Origin: Deltaproteobacteria bacterium
Lineage (GTDB): Bacteria; Myxococcota_A; UBA9160; UBA4427
DNA: 64,000 nucleotides
Assembly (NCBI GenBank): GCA_029261855.1
Contig: JAJDAN010000032.1
Location: forward strand, 186,001-250,000
Direction: 5' to 3'
Positions within the stretch are counted from its first letter, which is position 1. The number at the start of each line of letters is the position of its first letter. The notes under the pieces are model-generated. The model made no database searches. It was not told where the DNA came from and worked only from the letters and a program-made list of their open reading frames with translations. Of the stretch, positions 33,647 through 42,766 are shown piece after piece. The position numbers and the translations under genes are program-made.

Positions 33647-34315
33647 ATGGCGATGGCAGATGGTCTGATCGGCAAGGAACTGTTTTCCTTCCTGCGCGCG
33701 CTGGCGCGCAACAACGACCGCGACTGGTTCAACGCCAACAAACAGCGCTACATCGACGACGTGCGCGACCCGCTGTGTCGCTTCGTCGAAGCCGTCGGTC
33801 CGAAGCTGCGCGACATTCATCCGGGCGTGATCGCGGACTCGCGGCCCAACGGCGGCTCGCTCTTCCGCATCTACCGCGACACCCGCTTCTCGAAGGACAA
33901 GACGCCGTACAAGACCCACGCCGCGCTGCACTTCCAGACGGCGCCGAAGAAGACGCCGTCGCCGGGCTTCTACCTGGGCCTCGAGCCGGGCTCGGTCATG
34001 GTCGCCTGCGGGCTCTGGCATCCGCCGAACGACGTACTCCTGCGCGTGCGCCAGGCCATCGTCGACGACGAAGCGGGTTGGAAGAAGATCCGGAAGCTCG
34101 GCTTGTGGGAAGATGACGAGGCGTTGGTGCGTCCGCCCCGGGGCTTCGATGCGGACCATCCCTTCATCGAAGACATCAAGCGCAAGAGCTTCACGGCGCG
34201 CACCTCGTTCAACGAGAAGGACGCCTGCGCGAAGGATTTCCCGGCGCGCTTCGTACGCGCGTGTCGGGGCTACAAGCCGCTGCTGGTGTTCCTCGCCGAC
34301 GCGGCAGGTGTTTGA
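33647..34315 (+). CDS. DUF2461 family protein
   Basis: The 222-residue soluble protein has the family-defining ELFSFLRALARNNDRDWFNANKQRY start, SLFRIYRDTRFSKDKTPYKTH near 70 and FYLGLEPGSVMVACGLWHP near 107. Biochemical function unknown. Its 3' end overlaps the convergent bactofilin-like gene by 46 bases, and a 12-base tandem repeat begins just after its stop. Confidence 0.9.
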   Translation: MAMADGLIGKELFSFLRALARNNDRDWFNANKQRYIDDVRDPLCRFVEAVGPKLRDIHPGVIADSRPNGGSLFRIYRDTRFSKDKTPYKTHAALHFQTAPKKTPSPGFYLGLEPGSVMVACGLWHPPNDVLLRVRQAIVDDEAGWKKIRKLGLWEDDEALVRPPRGFDADHPFIEDIKRKSFTARTSFNEKDACAKDFPARFVRACRGYKPLLVFLADAAGV

Positions 34316-35730
34316 CCCGGGCTCTGACCCAGGCTCTGAGAAGAGTTCTGAGAAGAGTTCTGAGAGGAGTTCTGGGAAGAGCTCTGAGACCGCAGCCAGG
34401 TCGCGAGTGCGCCGAGCCCAACCAGGGCGCCGACGAGCCCGACCAGCGGACCCAGCCACGGGACGACGCGGAGGCCCGCGTAGGCGGCGGCCCCGATCGC
34501 GATCGTGATCATGGCCGGGACGATCGCACTCACCTGTCCTGCGGAGGGCGCGACGAGGGAAGGAACGAAGCGCTCGACGAGCGCGCGTCCCAGGCCTGCG
34601 CTCGCCAGCACTGGCCCGACGTAGACGAGCGCGATGAGGAAGACCGTGAGGACAGCGGTCTGGGTGAGGGCGCCGGCGAAGATCGCGGTTACCGCGAGGC
34701 CCCCGAGGTCCGTCGCGATCCCGAGTGCGAGTAGCACCGCGAAGCCGAAGCCCAGCACCATCCCGGCCAGCAACGCGAAGGCGATGGCCGCGACCCCCCA
34801 GCCGAGCAGGTCGACGGGCCGGTTGCGGACGTCGTCACCTCGGGCAGTCAGAAAACCGGGCACGGTCACCGCGAGCCCCAGGCCGAGGATCAGCAGCAGC
34901 ACGAGTCGCTCGACGCCTCCGTTCGATGAGCCTTCGAACCAGCTCTCGATCCTGCTCTCGTCGTCGCTGGCAGACACACCGGTGGACGTCGCGCCGGCCC
35001 GCCAGGCTTCGTGCCGGACGGCGCCCGCGATGCTCGCGTCGGGTGAGATCCGGGCCGGTTCTGGCGAGCGGTAGTCGAGGTCGCCGCCGATGGCGGCGCT
35101 GCCCGTCACCGTGATGCCGTCGGCCACCGGCGGGATCTCGAGATCGATGTCGACGACGAGGGTCGAGTGCGTGACGCCTTCGAGCCCGCCGACCACCGTG
35201 TGTACGGACCCGCCGACGAGTCCCTGCAGCTCGAGCGCGCCGCTGCGCGCGCGCAGGTCTTCGACGATCTGGCCTGCCAGGAGCAGCTGCTTGGTTGCTG
35301 CGTACAGCGACCCGCCGAGGCCACTGCCCGGCTTGGCTTCGAGGCTGTAGCCCGCGGTCCAGAAATCGTCCGCGACCCGGGCGTCCTCTCCGAGAGCGAT
35401 GGCGAACGCCACCACCCGCGCATCGTCGTTCACCGATCCGTTCAGGTACAAGGTCTTCGCTACGACCAACAGGTCCTGCTCGACGATGCCTTCGACGACC
35501 ACGTCCTGGGCGAGGATCGTCAGATCCCCCTTCACGACTCCGTCCACGCGTACATACGGGGCCTGGACGAAGAGGTCGTCTTCGATGACCTCGTGTGCCT
35601 GGAGGACGACCTCGTCGTCGGCCACCAGGGTGACGGCCGCGCCTGCGGGCGCCCCTGCGATCGTGGCGACGGTGCCGATCAGAACGAGTGCGCTGGCAGG
35701 CAGACCGATGGGCCGAACAGGCGTTCGCAT
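34270..35730 (-). CDS. Bactofilin-like domain plus C-terminal membrane helices
   Basis: The 486-residue protein has a signal-like N-terminus. Then comes a long beta-helical region (many V/I-D/E repeats, for example VEGIVEQDLLVVAKTLYLNGSV), as in polymer-forming bactofilin-type domains, up to about 240. The C-terminal half has five or six membrane helices. The tail is a low-complexity SSQNSSQN repeat made by a 12-base tandem DNA repeat. Probably an envelope scaffold. ATG 35730 leaves a 34-base divergent promoter to the LolA-like gene. Confidence 0.72.
   Translation of the reverse strand: MRTPVRPIGLPASALVLIGTVATIAGAPAGAAVTLVADDEVVLQAHEVIEDDLFVQAPYVRVDGVVKGDLTILAQDVVVEGIVEQDLLVVAKTLYLNGSVNDDARVVAFAIALGEDARVADDFWTAGYSLEAKPGSGLGGSLYAATKQLLLAGQIVEDLRARSGALELQGLVGGSVHTVVGGLEGVTHSTLVVDIDLEIPPVADGITVTGSAAIGGDLDYRSPEPARISPDASIAGAVRHEAWRAGATSTGVSASDDESRIESWFEGSSNGGVERLVLLLILGLGLAVTVPGFLTARGDDVRNRPVDLLGWGVAAIAFALLAGMVLGFGFAVLLALGIATDLGGLAVTAIFAGALTQTAVLTVFLIALVYVGPVLASAGLGRALVERFVPSLVAPSAGQVSAIVPAMITIAIGAAAYAGLRVVPWLGPLVGLVGALVGLGALATWLRSQSSSQNSSQNSSQNSSQSLGQSPGQTPAASARNTSSGL
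34319..34390. repeat. 12-base tandem repeat (about six units)
   Basis: Units of the form GTTCTGAGAAGA repeat about six times with small changes. They encode the SSQN tail of the minus-strand bactofilin-like protein and start a few bases after the DUF2461 stop. Likely expandable by slippage. Confidence 0.8.
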
Positions 35731-35764
35731 CCAGGCTCCGTGGCAGGTGGTAGATTCCGGGTCG

Positions 35765-36613
35765 ATGCCCCGGCAGACGATTCTACTCGGCACGCTGGTG
35801 CTCGCCCTCGCGTGGTCCGGTCCCCCCGCCTGGTCGGCCGCGCCCGAACCCGGTAGCGCTGCCGCTCTGCTCGACCGCGCCTACAAGAATCTCTACGCCG
35901 AGGACTACATCCAGACCCTGGTCCTGGCGACCCGCTCGCGTGGCGGCAGCGAGATGCGCCGCCGGCTCCAGCTCACGCGCCGGCAGAGCGTGCGACCCGG
36001 CAAGGCGCTGCTGCGCTTCCTCTACCCCCAGTCGATCCGTCGCACCTCGGTGCTCGTGCTCGAAAACGAGGGAGCATCGGACGACTTCTACGTCTACCTC
36101 CCGGCGGTGCGCATCACGCGGCACCTGTCGAGCGCGCAGAAGGGCGACTCCTTCTTCGGTACGGACCTCAGCTACGAGGACGTCGAGCCCAAGAGTATCG
36201 AGGACTTCGAGGTGCGCTTCGTCGAAGAAGACGCCCCACCGCCGGGGGCTGCGCCCTGCGTGCGGGTCGAGATCACTGCCGCCCCCGGTTTCGATTCGGC
36301 CTACGAACGCCAGGTGTCCTGTCTCGAGCGCGAACGCGGCATCATCCTGTGGACCGACTATTACGTGAAGGGCCGCCACCTGAAGCGACTCACCGTCGAT
36401 CCGGCGGAGGTGCGTCGAGTCGGCGATCGCTGGATCCCGTTCCTGATCACCCTCGAGACGCCGCGGCTTCGTTCGTCGACGAAGGTGATCACCGAGGACT
36501 ACGAGCTGCGCGCCGAGATCCCGGACAACCTGTTCAACGCCTGGAATCTCGAGGCGGGCGACGCCAGGAGCGACCGTCGCAAGACAACCCCCGCGCCCGA
36601 CGACGATCAGTAG
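35765..36613 (+). CDS. Exported LolA-like outer-membrane lipoprotein-sorting protein
   Basis: The 282-residue protein has a signal peptide (ILLGTLVLALAWSG). The mature part is the LolA/LolB-type fold seen in DUF1329/outer-membrane lipoprotein-sorting proteins: RRRLQLTRRQSVRPGKALLRF near 63, DDFYVYLPAVRITRHLSS near 102 and DLSYEDVEPKSIEDFEVRF near 130. Probably carries a lipid or lipoprotein across the periplasm. Its stop overlaps the convergent ion channel gene by 7 bases. Divergent from the bactofilin-like gene. Confidence 0.85.
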   Translation: MPRQTILLGTLVLALAWSGPPAWSAAPEPGSAAALLDRAYKNLYAEDYIQTLVLATRSRGGSEMRRRLQLTRRQSVRPGKALLRFLYPQSIRRTSVLVLENEGASDDFYVYLPAVRITRHLSSAQKGDSFFGTDLSYEDVEPKSIEDFEVRFVEEDAPPPGAAPCVRVEITAAPGFDSAYERQVSCLERERGIILWTDYYVKGRHLKRLTVDPAEVRRVGDRWIPFLITLETPRLRSSTKVITEDYELRAEIPDNLFNAWNLEAGDARSDRRKTTPAPDDDQ

Positions 36614-37701
36614 AGCAAGAAGAAGTAGACGGCCGACAAGGCGTTCGCGCCGAAGAAGCAGAGCGGCACCAGCCAGCGGCAGGTCTGGTCCAGCTTGTCT
36701 CCCTCCGCACGTCGCCCCGCGCGGTCGAGCTTCGATACCGCGAGGTTCTCGATCACGCCGACGGCCAGCACGATGTAGGTCGAATACAGGAACCCGCTCA
36801 TGAGGGTGAAGTACGCGATGCCTGGCATCGCCTCACTGACGATGATCTGATACGCGACCACCGTCAGGATGCCGATGAACGAGATGTCCATGCGGTCGCC
36901 CAGGGACGAGTGATCCATCCAGAAGACCGAGAAGGTGAGCAGCACGAGCAGGGTCAGCGGCAGTACGACGACCTGCAGCATGTGCGCCGGGCGACGGGCC
37001 ATGTCGATCGTCGCTACGACCAGGGACAACTCGCCGCCGTGACCGTCGCCGTAGATCGGTCGATAGCTGCGCGAAGTGACCTCCAGCCCTTCGAAGTCCC
37101 ACTGGGCGATCCCGACACCGTCGTTGGCTCCGCCCGAGGTGGACGGGTCGGGAACCAGAACCACGCGGTCCTCGCCGAAGCCGAGAACCTCGAAGCGTGC
37201 CTCGAAGCCTTGACGATCGAAGGGGAAGCGGCGCAGACCCATCGGCATTTCGGCAGATGCGGCGATCTCGGAGATCAGGGTCATGCTTCCGTCGGGGGCG
37301 ATCCGCAGCAGCACCGCCTGTGAATCGAAGCCGCCCGATTCGTTGGTCAGGATGAGCTGTGGCCACCAGCCGTCGAAGACTTCCGAGAACTGGTAGCTGC
37401 CCTGGTAGGTCCGGAAGGGCGCGCCGATTTCGTCGGCGTCGAAGGCCTGGCGAGGGTCGTTCCATCGAAGCGTGACGATCGCTTCGAAGGAGAACGCTTC
37501 CAGCCGCTCGTCGATCTGGTTCACCTCGCTCAGGAAGAACCCGAAGGACACCTTTACCGGGCCGTCCGCGTCGGGTGGACCCAGCAGGAACGGTTCTGCG
37601 AAGACGATCCCGGGCGCAGCGATCAGCCCCCACAGGACGCCCACTGTCGTCGACAGAGCGAGGAAGGCCGATCGGAACCTCGTAGGAGTTTCGGGTTGCA
37701 T
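36607..37701 (-). CDS. Pentameric ligand-gated ion channel homologue
   Basis: The 364-residue protein has a signal peptide, an extracellular beta-sandwich (about 40-235) with the family RFPFDRQ motif at 158-164, and four membrane helices M1 241-261, M2 268-288, M3 297-318, M4 344-364. The M2 lining (DRMDISFIGILTVVAYQII) is polar/hydrophobic. The Cys loop has no disulfide pair, as in the prokaryotic GLIC/ELIC channels. It should gate ions in response to a ligand or pH; selectivity unknown. Confidence 0.87.
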   Translation of the reverse strand: MQPETPTRFRSAFLALSTTVGVLWGLIAAPGIVFAEPFLLGPPDADGPVKVSFGFFLSEVNQIDERLEAFSFEAIVTLRWNDPRQAFDADEIGAPFRTYQGSYQFSEVFDGWWPQLILTNESGGFDSQAVLLRIAPDGSMTLISEIAASAEMPMGLRRFPFDRQGFEARFEVLGFGEDRVVLVPDPSTSGGANDGVGIAQWDFEGLEVTSRSYRPIYGDGHGGELSLVVATIDMARRPAHMLQVVVLPLTLLVLLTFSVFWMDHSSLGDRMDISFIGILTVVAYQIIVSEAMPGIAYFTLMSGFLYSTYIVLAVGVIENLAVSKLDRAGRRAEGDKLDQTCRWLVPLCFFGANALSAVYFFLLY

Positions 37702-37713
37702 GCGGTGGGCCTG

Positions 37714-38496
37714 CTAGGCGGGCGGGTCGGTGAGGCGACGTCCGGCCGTGTAGCCACCGTCCACCGCGAGGGCGTGTCCCGAAACGAAGGACGCGTCGTC
37801 GGACACCAGGAAGAGTGCGGCGCCGGCCACCTCCTCGGGCTGTCCCGCCCGCCGCAGCATGTGACCGTCGACGAATCGCTGGCGGACGGCGACGAGCTCG
37901 GGGGACTTGAGCACTTCGGTCAGGGGCGTGTCGATCAGCCCCGGGCACAGGCAGTTGACCCGAATTCCGAGGTGGCCGTAGTCCACGGCCATGTTCTTGG
38001 TGAGCAGTACGACCGCGCCCTTGGATGCGTTGTAGGCGGCCTGCTGTTCCATCGCCTCGAGCCCTTCGATGCTCGAGAGGTGCACGATGCTGCCACGGCG
38101 CTGCTTCGCCATCTGCTGGACGACGAACTTCGACGGGACGAAGGTGCCCGTGAGATTGATGCTGATGACGCGCTCCCATTCGGCGAGGGCGAGCTCTCCG
38201 ACGGCCCCGGCACCGGCCACGCCCGCGGCGTTCACCAGCGAATCGATGCGGCCGAAGCGAGAGACGATCTCGGACACGACGCGTTCGATGGCGGCCTCGT
38301 CCCGAACGTCGGCCTGCCAGAACCCGCTGTCCGGTGCGACTGCCACGGCGCGACCCCAATCCCCCGCGTCGCCGGGTTTCGCGAGATCGATGCCGGCGAC
38401 GATCGCGCCTTCGCGCGCGAAGCGCGCCGCGCAGGCGGCGCCGATCCCCGACGCGGTCCCTGTGATGACGGACACCGTTCCTTCGAGACGACTCAT
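37714..38496 (-). CDS. Short-chain dehydrogenase/reductase
   Basis: The 260-residue enzyme carries TGTASGIGAACAARFA (cofactor loop), NAAGVAG and AYNASKGAVVLL (Tyr/Lys), with catalytic Ser in VHLSSIEG. It is a classical SDR, likely NAD(P)-dependent alcohol dehydrogenase/oxidoreductase. ATG 38496 is used. It stops 12 bases before the ion-channel start, so the two may be co-transcribed. Divergent from the MBL gene. Confidence 0.92.
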   Translation of the reverse strand: MSRLEGTVSVITGTASGIGAACAARFAREGAIVAGIDLAKPGDAGDWGRAVAVAPDSGFWQADVRDEAAIERVVSEIVSRFGRIDSLVNAAGVAGAGAVGELALAEWERVISINLTGTFVPSKFVVQQMAKQRRGSIVHLSSIEGLEAMEQQAAYNASKGAVVLLTKNMAVDYGHLGIRVNCLCPGLIDTPLTEVLKSPELVAVRQRFVDGHMLRRAGQPEEVAGAALFLVSDDASFVSGHALAVDGGYTAGRRLTDPPA

Positions 38497-38585
38497 GACG
38501 CGCTCCCGCAGTGGCTGTGGACGGCCGAGTGTGCCCCAGCCCGGCCGTCCAGCGCCCGCACTGCGTCTGCTAGCCTGACCGACCC

Positions 38586-39818
38586 ATGTCACAGCCCCAG
38601 GAAAAGACGACCGCCTCGGCGGCGGCGCAGAAGCCGACGCCCGCAGACCCCGCGGCGGGCGCAAAAGGCAAGAAGCCCCGCCGGCAGGAACAGGAGCCGG
38701 CCCGCAGCGAGGTCACCGAGCTGTCCGCTGGCGTCCTGCGGATGGAGCTTCCCATCCGCATGCCGGGCCTCGGCCACGTCAACTGCTACGCGCTCGTCGA
38801 CGACGAGGGCGCCACAGTGGTCGACCCGGGCATGCCCGGCCCCGACAACTGGCACGCACTCAAGAAGCGTCTCAAGCAGGCGGGGCTCGGGGTGAAGGAC
38901 GTTCACACCGTGATCGTGACGCACTCGCATCCCGATCACTTCGGCGGCGCTACGCGCTTCGCCAAGCAGTCCGGTGCGAAGATCATCGCCCACGACGCCT
39001 TCCGTTTCGGCGTCGCTCCCGATGCGCACGATCATGCCGAGGTTTCGGTCGACGACCTCGACGCGCACTCGAAGCAGCTGTCGGGCCAAGCGAGCCAGGA
39101 CGGGCGCCACGAAGGCGCGCCCGAGAAAGGCGCGTCCGGGGAAGGTGACTCTCCGCGCGGGGGCCACATGCCCAGCGTGCCGCGCGGAGCGCGCACGCCA
39201 TGGGGCGGCGACCCGCCGCGACCGCCGCTGCGCGCGCGTCTCAAGTGGGGAGCCATGCGCATGCTCGGCCGCAGCGGCTGGGTGCCCACGATCACGCACC
39301 CGACCCGGGCCGGAGAAGTCTTGCGCCTGGCCGGGCGTGAGTGGTTCGTCGTCCACACGCCGGGTCACACGGAAGACCACATCTGTCTCCACAACCGCGA
39401 GGACGGTCTCTTCCTCGCCGGCGATCACGTGTTGCCCACCATCACGCCGCACATCTCGGGCATCTCGAGCTTCGAAGATCCGCTCAAGGAATTCTTCGAC
39501 TCTCTCGATGAAGCCGCGGCGCTGCCCGACGTGAAGCTGGCGCTGCCCGCTCACGGTCATCCCTTCGACGACCTCGCCGGTCGTTGCGAGGACATCAAGG
39601 TCCACCACGCCGAGCGCCTCGACCGCGTGAAAGAGATCTCCCGAATGCTCGGCGGGCCGGCCAGCGTGACGGCTTTCTCCCAGCAGCTGTTCCGCAAGCG
39701 CAGCTGGGGGGCCATGGCGGAAAGTGAGACCTACGCCCACCTCGAGCACCTGCGCATCCTGGGTGAGGCCGAGCGGACGAACGATCCCAAGGGCAACTAC
39801 ACCTACCTCACCGCCTGA
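38586..39818 (+). CDS. MBL-fold hydrolase with low-complexity N-terminus and linker
   Basis: The 410-residue protein has an Ala/Pro/Lys-rich lead of about 40 residues, then a metallo-beta-lactamase domain with THSHPDH (His113, His115, Asp117, His118), VVHTPGHTEDH near 260 and FLAGDHVLP near 278. A Gly/Pro/Arg-rich linker of about 55 residues (about 160-215) splits the domain. The C-terminus is helical. Relatives hydrolyse acyl esters/lactones or act as flavin-linked hydrolases; the substrate is unknown. Confidence 0.83.
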   Translation: MSQPQEKTTASAAAQKPTPADPAAGAKGKKPRRQEQEPARSEVTELSAGVLRMELPIRMPGLGHVNCYALVDDEGATVVDPGMPGPDNWHALKKRLKQAGLGVKDVHTVIVTHSHPDHFGGATRFAKQSGAKIIAHDAFRFGVAPDAHDHAEVSVDDLDAHSKQLSGQASQDGRHEGAPEKGASGEGDSPRGGHMPSVPRGARTPWGGDPPRPPLRARLKWGAMRMLGRSGWVPTITHPTRAGEVLRLAGREWFVVHTPGHTEDHICLHNREDGLFLAGDHVLPTITPHISGISSFEDPLKEFFDSLDEAAALPDVKLALPAHGHPFDDLAGRCEDIKVHHAERLDRVKEISRMLGGPASVTAFSQQLFRKRSWGAMAESETYAHLEHLRILGEAERTNDPKGNYTYLTA

Positions 39819-39874
39819 CGGCCTGCGGCAGACAGGTGCACTCCCCCCGACATAGCGCTTGGGGAGGACGGATC

Positions 39875-41387
39875 GTGCCGCAGTTGAATGACGCGAAGAG
39901 CCGCTTGCAGATCCGGGGTGGCATCGTGGTGGCGGTGTGGGTCGTGACCATCGCCGCCTTCTACTGGGGGCTCGGCGGCTGGCTCGCCCAGGCGGTCGAA
40001 GGTCAGGACCGCTCGCTGCTCTCGTCGGTGCCTCTCGGCGTGACGCTCTTCTCCCTCATTGCCGCCCTCGTCGTCACCGTACTGTGGGCACGTGGTCTCG
40101 GCGCGAACGCGCCTGCGGACGCGCCGCCGGTCCCGGGGCTCGGCCGCCGCCGCTTCCTGGCGGGTTTTGCGGCGGGGCTCGGCGGCGTCGTCGCCGGTGT
40201 CGGCGCCACCGTCGGTCGCAACCTCGGTTGGATGACCATCACAGCGCCGAACATCACCGTCGACGTTCCCGTGCAGGCCGACATCGCCAAGCCCGAATGG
40301 CAGGGCTCCCGGGTCGTGTCCTATCGCCGGCTCGGTCGCACGGACTTCGAGGTGTCGGACATCTCACTCGGCTCCGGTCGCATCAAGGGCGAGATCGGTG
40401 AGAAGACCGCGCTGGCCGCCATCGAGCGCGGCATCAACTACTTCGACACGGCGCCGGACTATTCCGAAGCCGGCAGCGAAACGGCCCTCGGCCGCGCGAT
40501 GAAGGGCCACCGGGACAAGATGTTCCTGGCCACCAAGTTCTGCACGCCCCAGGGCGACCTCCCCACCGGCACCTCCGTGGCCCACTACATGGAGGCCGTG
40601 GACGAGAGCCTGCGTCGCCTGCAGACCGACTACGTCGATCTCGTGCACATCCATTCGTGCGACACCATCGCGCGCCTGATGGACCCCAACGCCCACGAGG
40701 CCTTCGACCGCCTGAAGCAGCAGGGCAAGGTGCGCTACCTCGGCTTCTCGTCACACACGCCGAACCTCGAAGCCGTCGCCAACAAGGCCATCGAGTCGAA
40801 TGCCTTCGACGTCATGATGCTCGCCTATCACCACGGCGCCTGGCCGACCCTGAACGACATCGTGCACCGCGCCCGCGCCATCGACATGGGCGTCGTGGCC
40901 ATGAAGACGCTCAAGGGCGCCAAGCACAAGGGACTCCTCGAGTCGCGCGACGAGCAGGACTCGTACACCCAGGCGGCCTTCAAGTGGGTCCTATCGAACC
41001 CCGACGTCTCGTGTCTGGTGGTGTCCTTCCGCGATCCCTCGAACGTCGACGAGTATCTGTACGCGTCCGGCAAGGCGGTGGAGGCCAGCGACCAGGCGAT
41101 CCTCGGGAAGTACGACGGACTGATCGCCGGCAAGCACTGCTACCAGCACTGTGGCGCCTGCCTCGGCAGCTGTCCCGAAGGTCTTCCCATCGACGACGTG
41201 CTGCGCTTCAAGATGTACTTCGAAGACTATGGGGACGAGCGAGAGGCCATGCGGCAGTACGCGAAGCTCGACGTCCAGGCCGACGTCTGCACGGGCTGCA
41301 GTGCACCGTGCGCGAACGCGTGCCCCCTTCGATCTGCCGATCCCGGTGGCGACCCGGGAAGCGCACCGCCTGCTGACCTTGGCGTAG
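39875..41387 (+). CDS. Aldo/keto reductase with membrane helices and C-terminal ferredoxin-like cysteines (frameshift at 41323-41327)
   Basis: From GTG 39875 (GGGGAGG 7 bases upstream) the protein has two N-terminal membrane helices, then a Tat-like RRRFLAGFAAGLGG near 90, then an AKR barrel (RRLGRTDFEVSDISLGSGR, NYFDTAPDYSEAGSE with Asp/Tyr, VDLVHIHS). The C-terminus has CGACLGSCPEGLP and CTGCSAPCANACP, a 4Fe-4S-type set. In the sequence as given the frame runs on past 41387. Removing one base from the C5 tract at 41323-41327 gives CPFDLPIPVATREAH and a stop at 41387, as in normal relatives. Confidence 0.8.
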
Positions 41388-41422
41388 CGCGCCTTTTCAG
41401 CTGCGTCTTTCAGCTGCGACTT

Positions 41423-42274
41423 TTAGCTGCGACTGCGGCGTCGGCGCGCGGCCAGGCCGACGAGGCCCAGGGCCACCAGTACCGCGGTCCCGGGCTCGGG
41501 CGTCGCGACGGCGTCGAAGTTCTGCTGGACCTGCGCGGGGGTCAGCACCTGGTTGCGATAGAAGCGCATCAGGCCCATCTCGCCCAGGAAGTCGCCGTAG
41601 CCGTTGAGGGTGCTGCCCTGGTTGCTGCCGAGCTGGCCCACGCGCGTGCCGATGCCGGCTCCGTTCGAGTTGCTCCAGTCGCTCAGGCCCGCGGCGGAGG
41701 TGCTGCTTCGCAGCAGGCCGTCCACGTACAGGCTGGCGGTGCCGTTCAGGGAGATGGTGATCGCTGCCTGAAAGAACTCGCTCGCGTCAGCGCCCAGGTC
41801 ATAACTGGTCGACACGGTGGTGCCGTTGTCCTTGGCGCGCAGGGTCAGGACACTGTCGTCGAGTAGCAACGCCAGGCCGTCCTGGTTGCCGCCGGTCTCG
41901 AACAGCACCTGCTCCCCGCCAGACATGCTGCTCGGACGGAACCACAGCTCGAGGCTCAGGTCTTCGTCCGAGGGGTCTCCGGCCGCGAGCGTGTCGAAGG
42001 ACACTCCTGAAATGACGTCGCCGGCGCCCATGTCGAAGGACCCGGTGATCCCGGGGAAGGTCGTCGTGGTCGGCGCCGAGCTCGTGCCGGACACGGTCCA
42101 CTGATTGTTTCCAACGGTGGCGTTCCACTGCGCGGGGTTCGTGCCCGGCGCGGACGCCCGCCAGTTGAAGGTCGGCGGCACGGGCAAAGCCTGAGCGGCC
42201 GCCGGTGCGAGCAGGACGAGCGTCGCCAGCAGCGCGAAGCCGAGCTTTCGTAGGGGGTCCGGGAGGGCAGACAT
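41423..42274 (-). CDS. PEP-CTERM protein with LamG-like domain
   Basis: The 283-residue protein has a signal peptide, a concanavalin/LamG-like beta-sandwich (LSLELWFRPSSMSGGEQVLFE near 106-126; FFQAAITISLNGTASLYVDG near 167), and a C-terminal sorting tag TPEPGTAVLVALGLVGLAA followed by RRRRSRS. It would be processed by the exosortase encoded about 10 kb away and end up at the surface or in the matrix. ATG 42274 fits the signal peptide. Confidence 0.9.
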   Translation of the reverse strand: MSALPDPLRKLGFALLATLVLLAPAAAQALPVPPTFNWRASAPGTNPAQWNATVGNNQWTVSGTSSAPTTTTFPGITGSFDMGAGDVISGVSFDTLAAGDPSDEDLSLELWFRPSSMSGGEQVLFETGGNQDGLALLLDDSVLTLRAKDNGTTVSTSYDLGADASEFFQAAITISLNGTASLYVDGLLRSSTSAAGLSDWSNSNGAGIGTRVGQLGSNQGSTLNGYGDFLGEMGLMRFYRNQVLTPAQVQQNFDAVATPEPGTAVLVALGLVGLAARRRRSRS

Positions 42275-42361
42275 CACCCTCCTATCGGCATATCGCCCCA
42301 ACAGAATGAGGGGCTCGCAGTTCGACGCGCAGCCGGTCGGCAGCCGGCGCGCAGCTCGCCT

Positions 42362-42766
42362 TCAATCGGACGCAGCTTCTCCCGAAAGGAAGGCCAGCAT
42401 CTGGGGTCCGACGATTTCCTGCAGCCGGATGACCGTGTTTACCGGGCGCATCAGGACGTCGATGTTGCGCACGCGCCCATCGTCGCCGAGGGTGATCAGG
42501 TCGATCCCCTGGACGTCGAGATCGCCGACGTGGCCCTGGAATTCGAGGGCCAACTCGCGACCCTGCTGCCACTCGCGGTAGTAGGTGAAGTCTTCGATGG
42601 TCTCGATGATGATGCCGAGCAGGTGGTGGACGATCCGCCGTCCCTCCAGGCGATTCCAGTAGGGCGGCGCGCCGATCTGCACCCCTTCTTCGAGCAGGTC
42701 GTGGAGCCCGGCGAGGTCCTTTTCGGCGACGATGCGGTGCCAGGTGTCGAGGAAGGCGTCGCTCAC
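42362..42766 (-). CDS. SnoaL/NTF2-like protein
   Basis: The 134-residue small fold resembles ketosteroid-isomerase/SnoaL-like domains (FLDTWHRIVAEKDLAGLHDLL, then RIVHHLLGIIIETIEDFTYYRE). GTG 42766 overlaps the LLM gene stop as GTGA, so the two are coupled. Possibly accessory to the flavin enzyme next to it. The open frame upstream is antisense or out of phase and not counted. Confidence 0.75.
   Translation of the reverse strand: MSDAFLDTWHRIVAEKDLAGLHDLLEEGVQIGAPPYWNRLEGRRIVHHLLGIIIETIEDFTYYREWQQGRELALEFQGHVGDLDVQGIDLITLGDDGRVRNIDVLMRPVNTVIRLQEIVGPQMLAFLSGEAASD

Noticed and set aside
34319-34390. Repeat considered as a CRISPR fragment
   Set aside because: Units are 12 bases, directly adjacent, without spacers, and coding.
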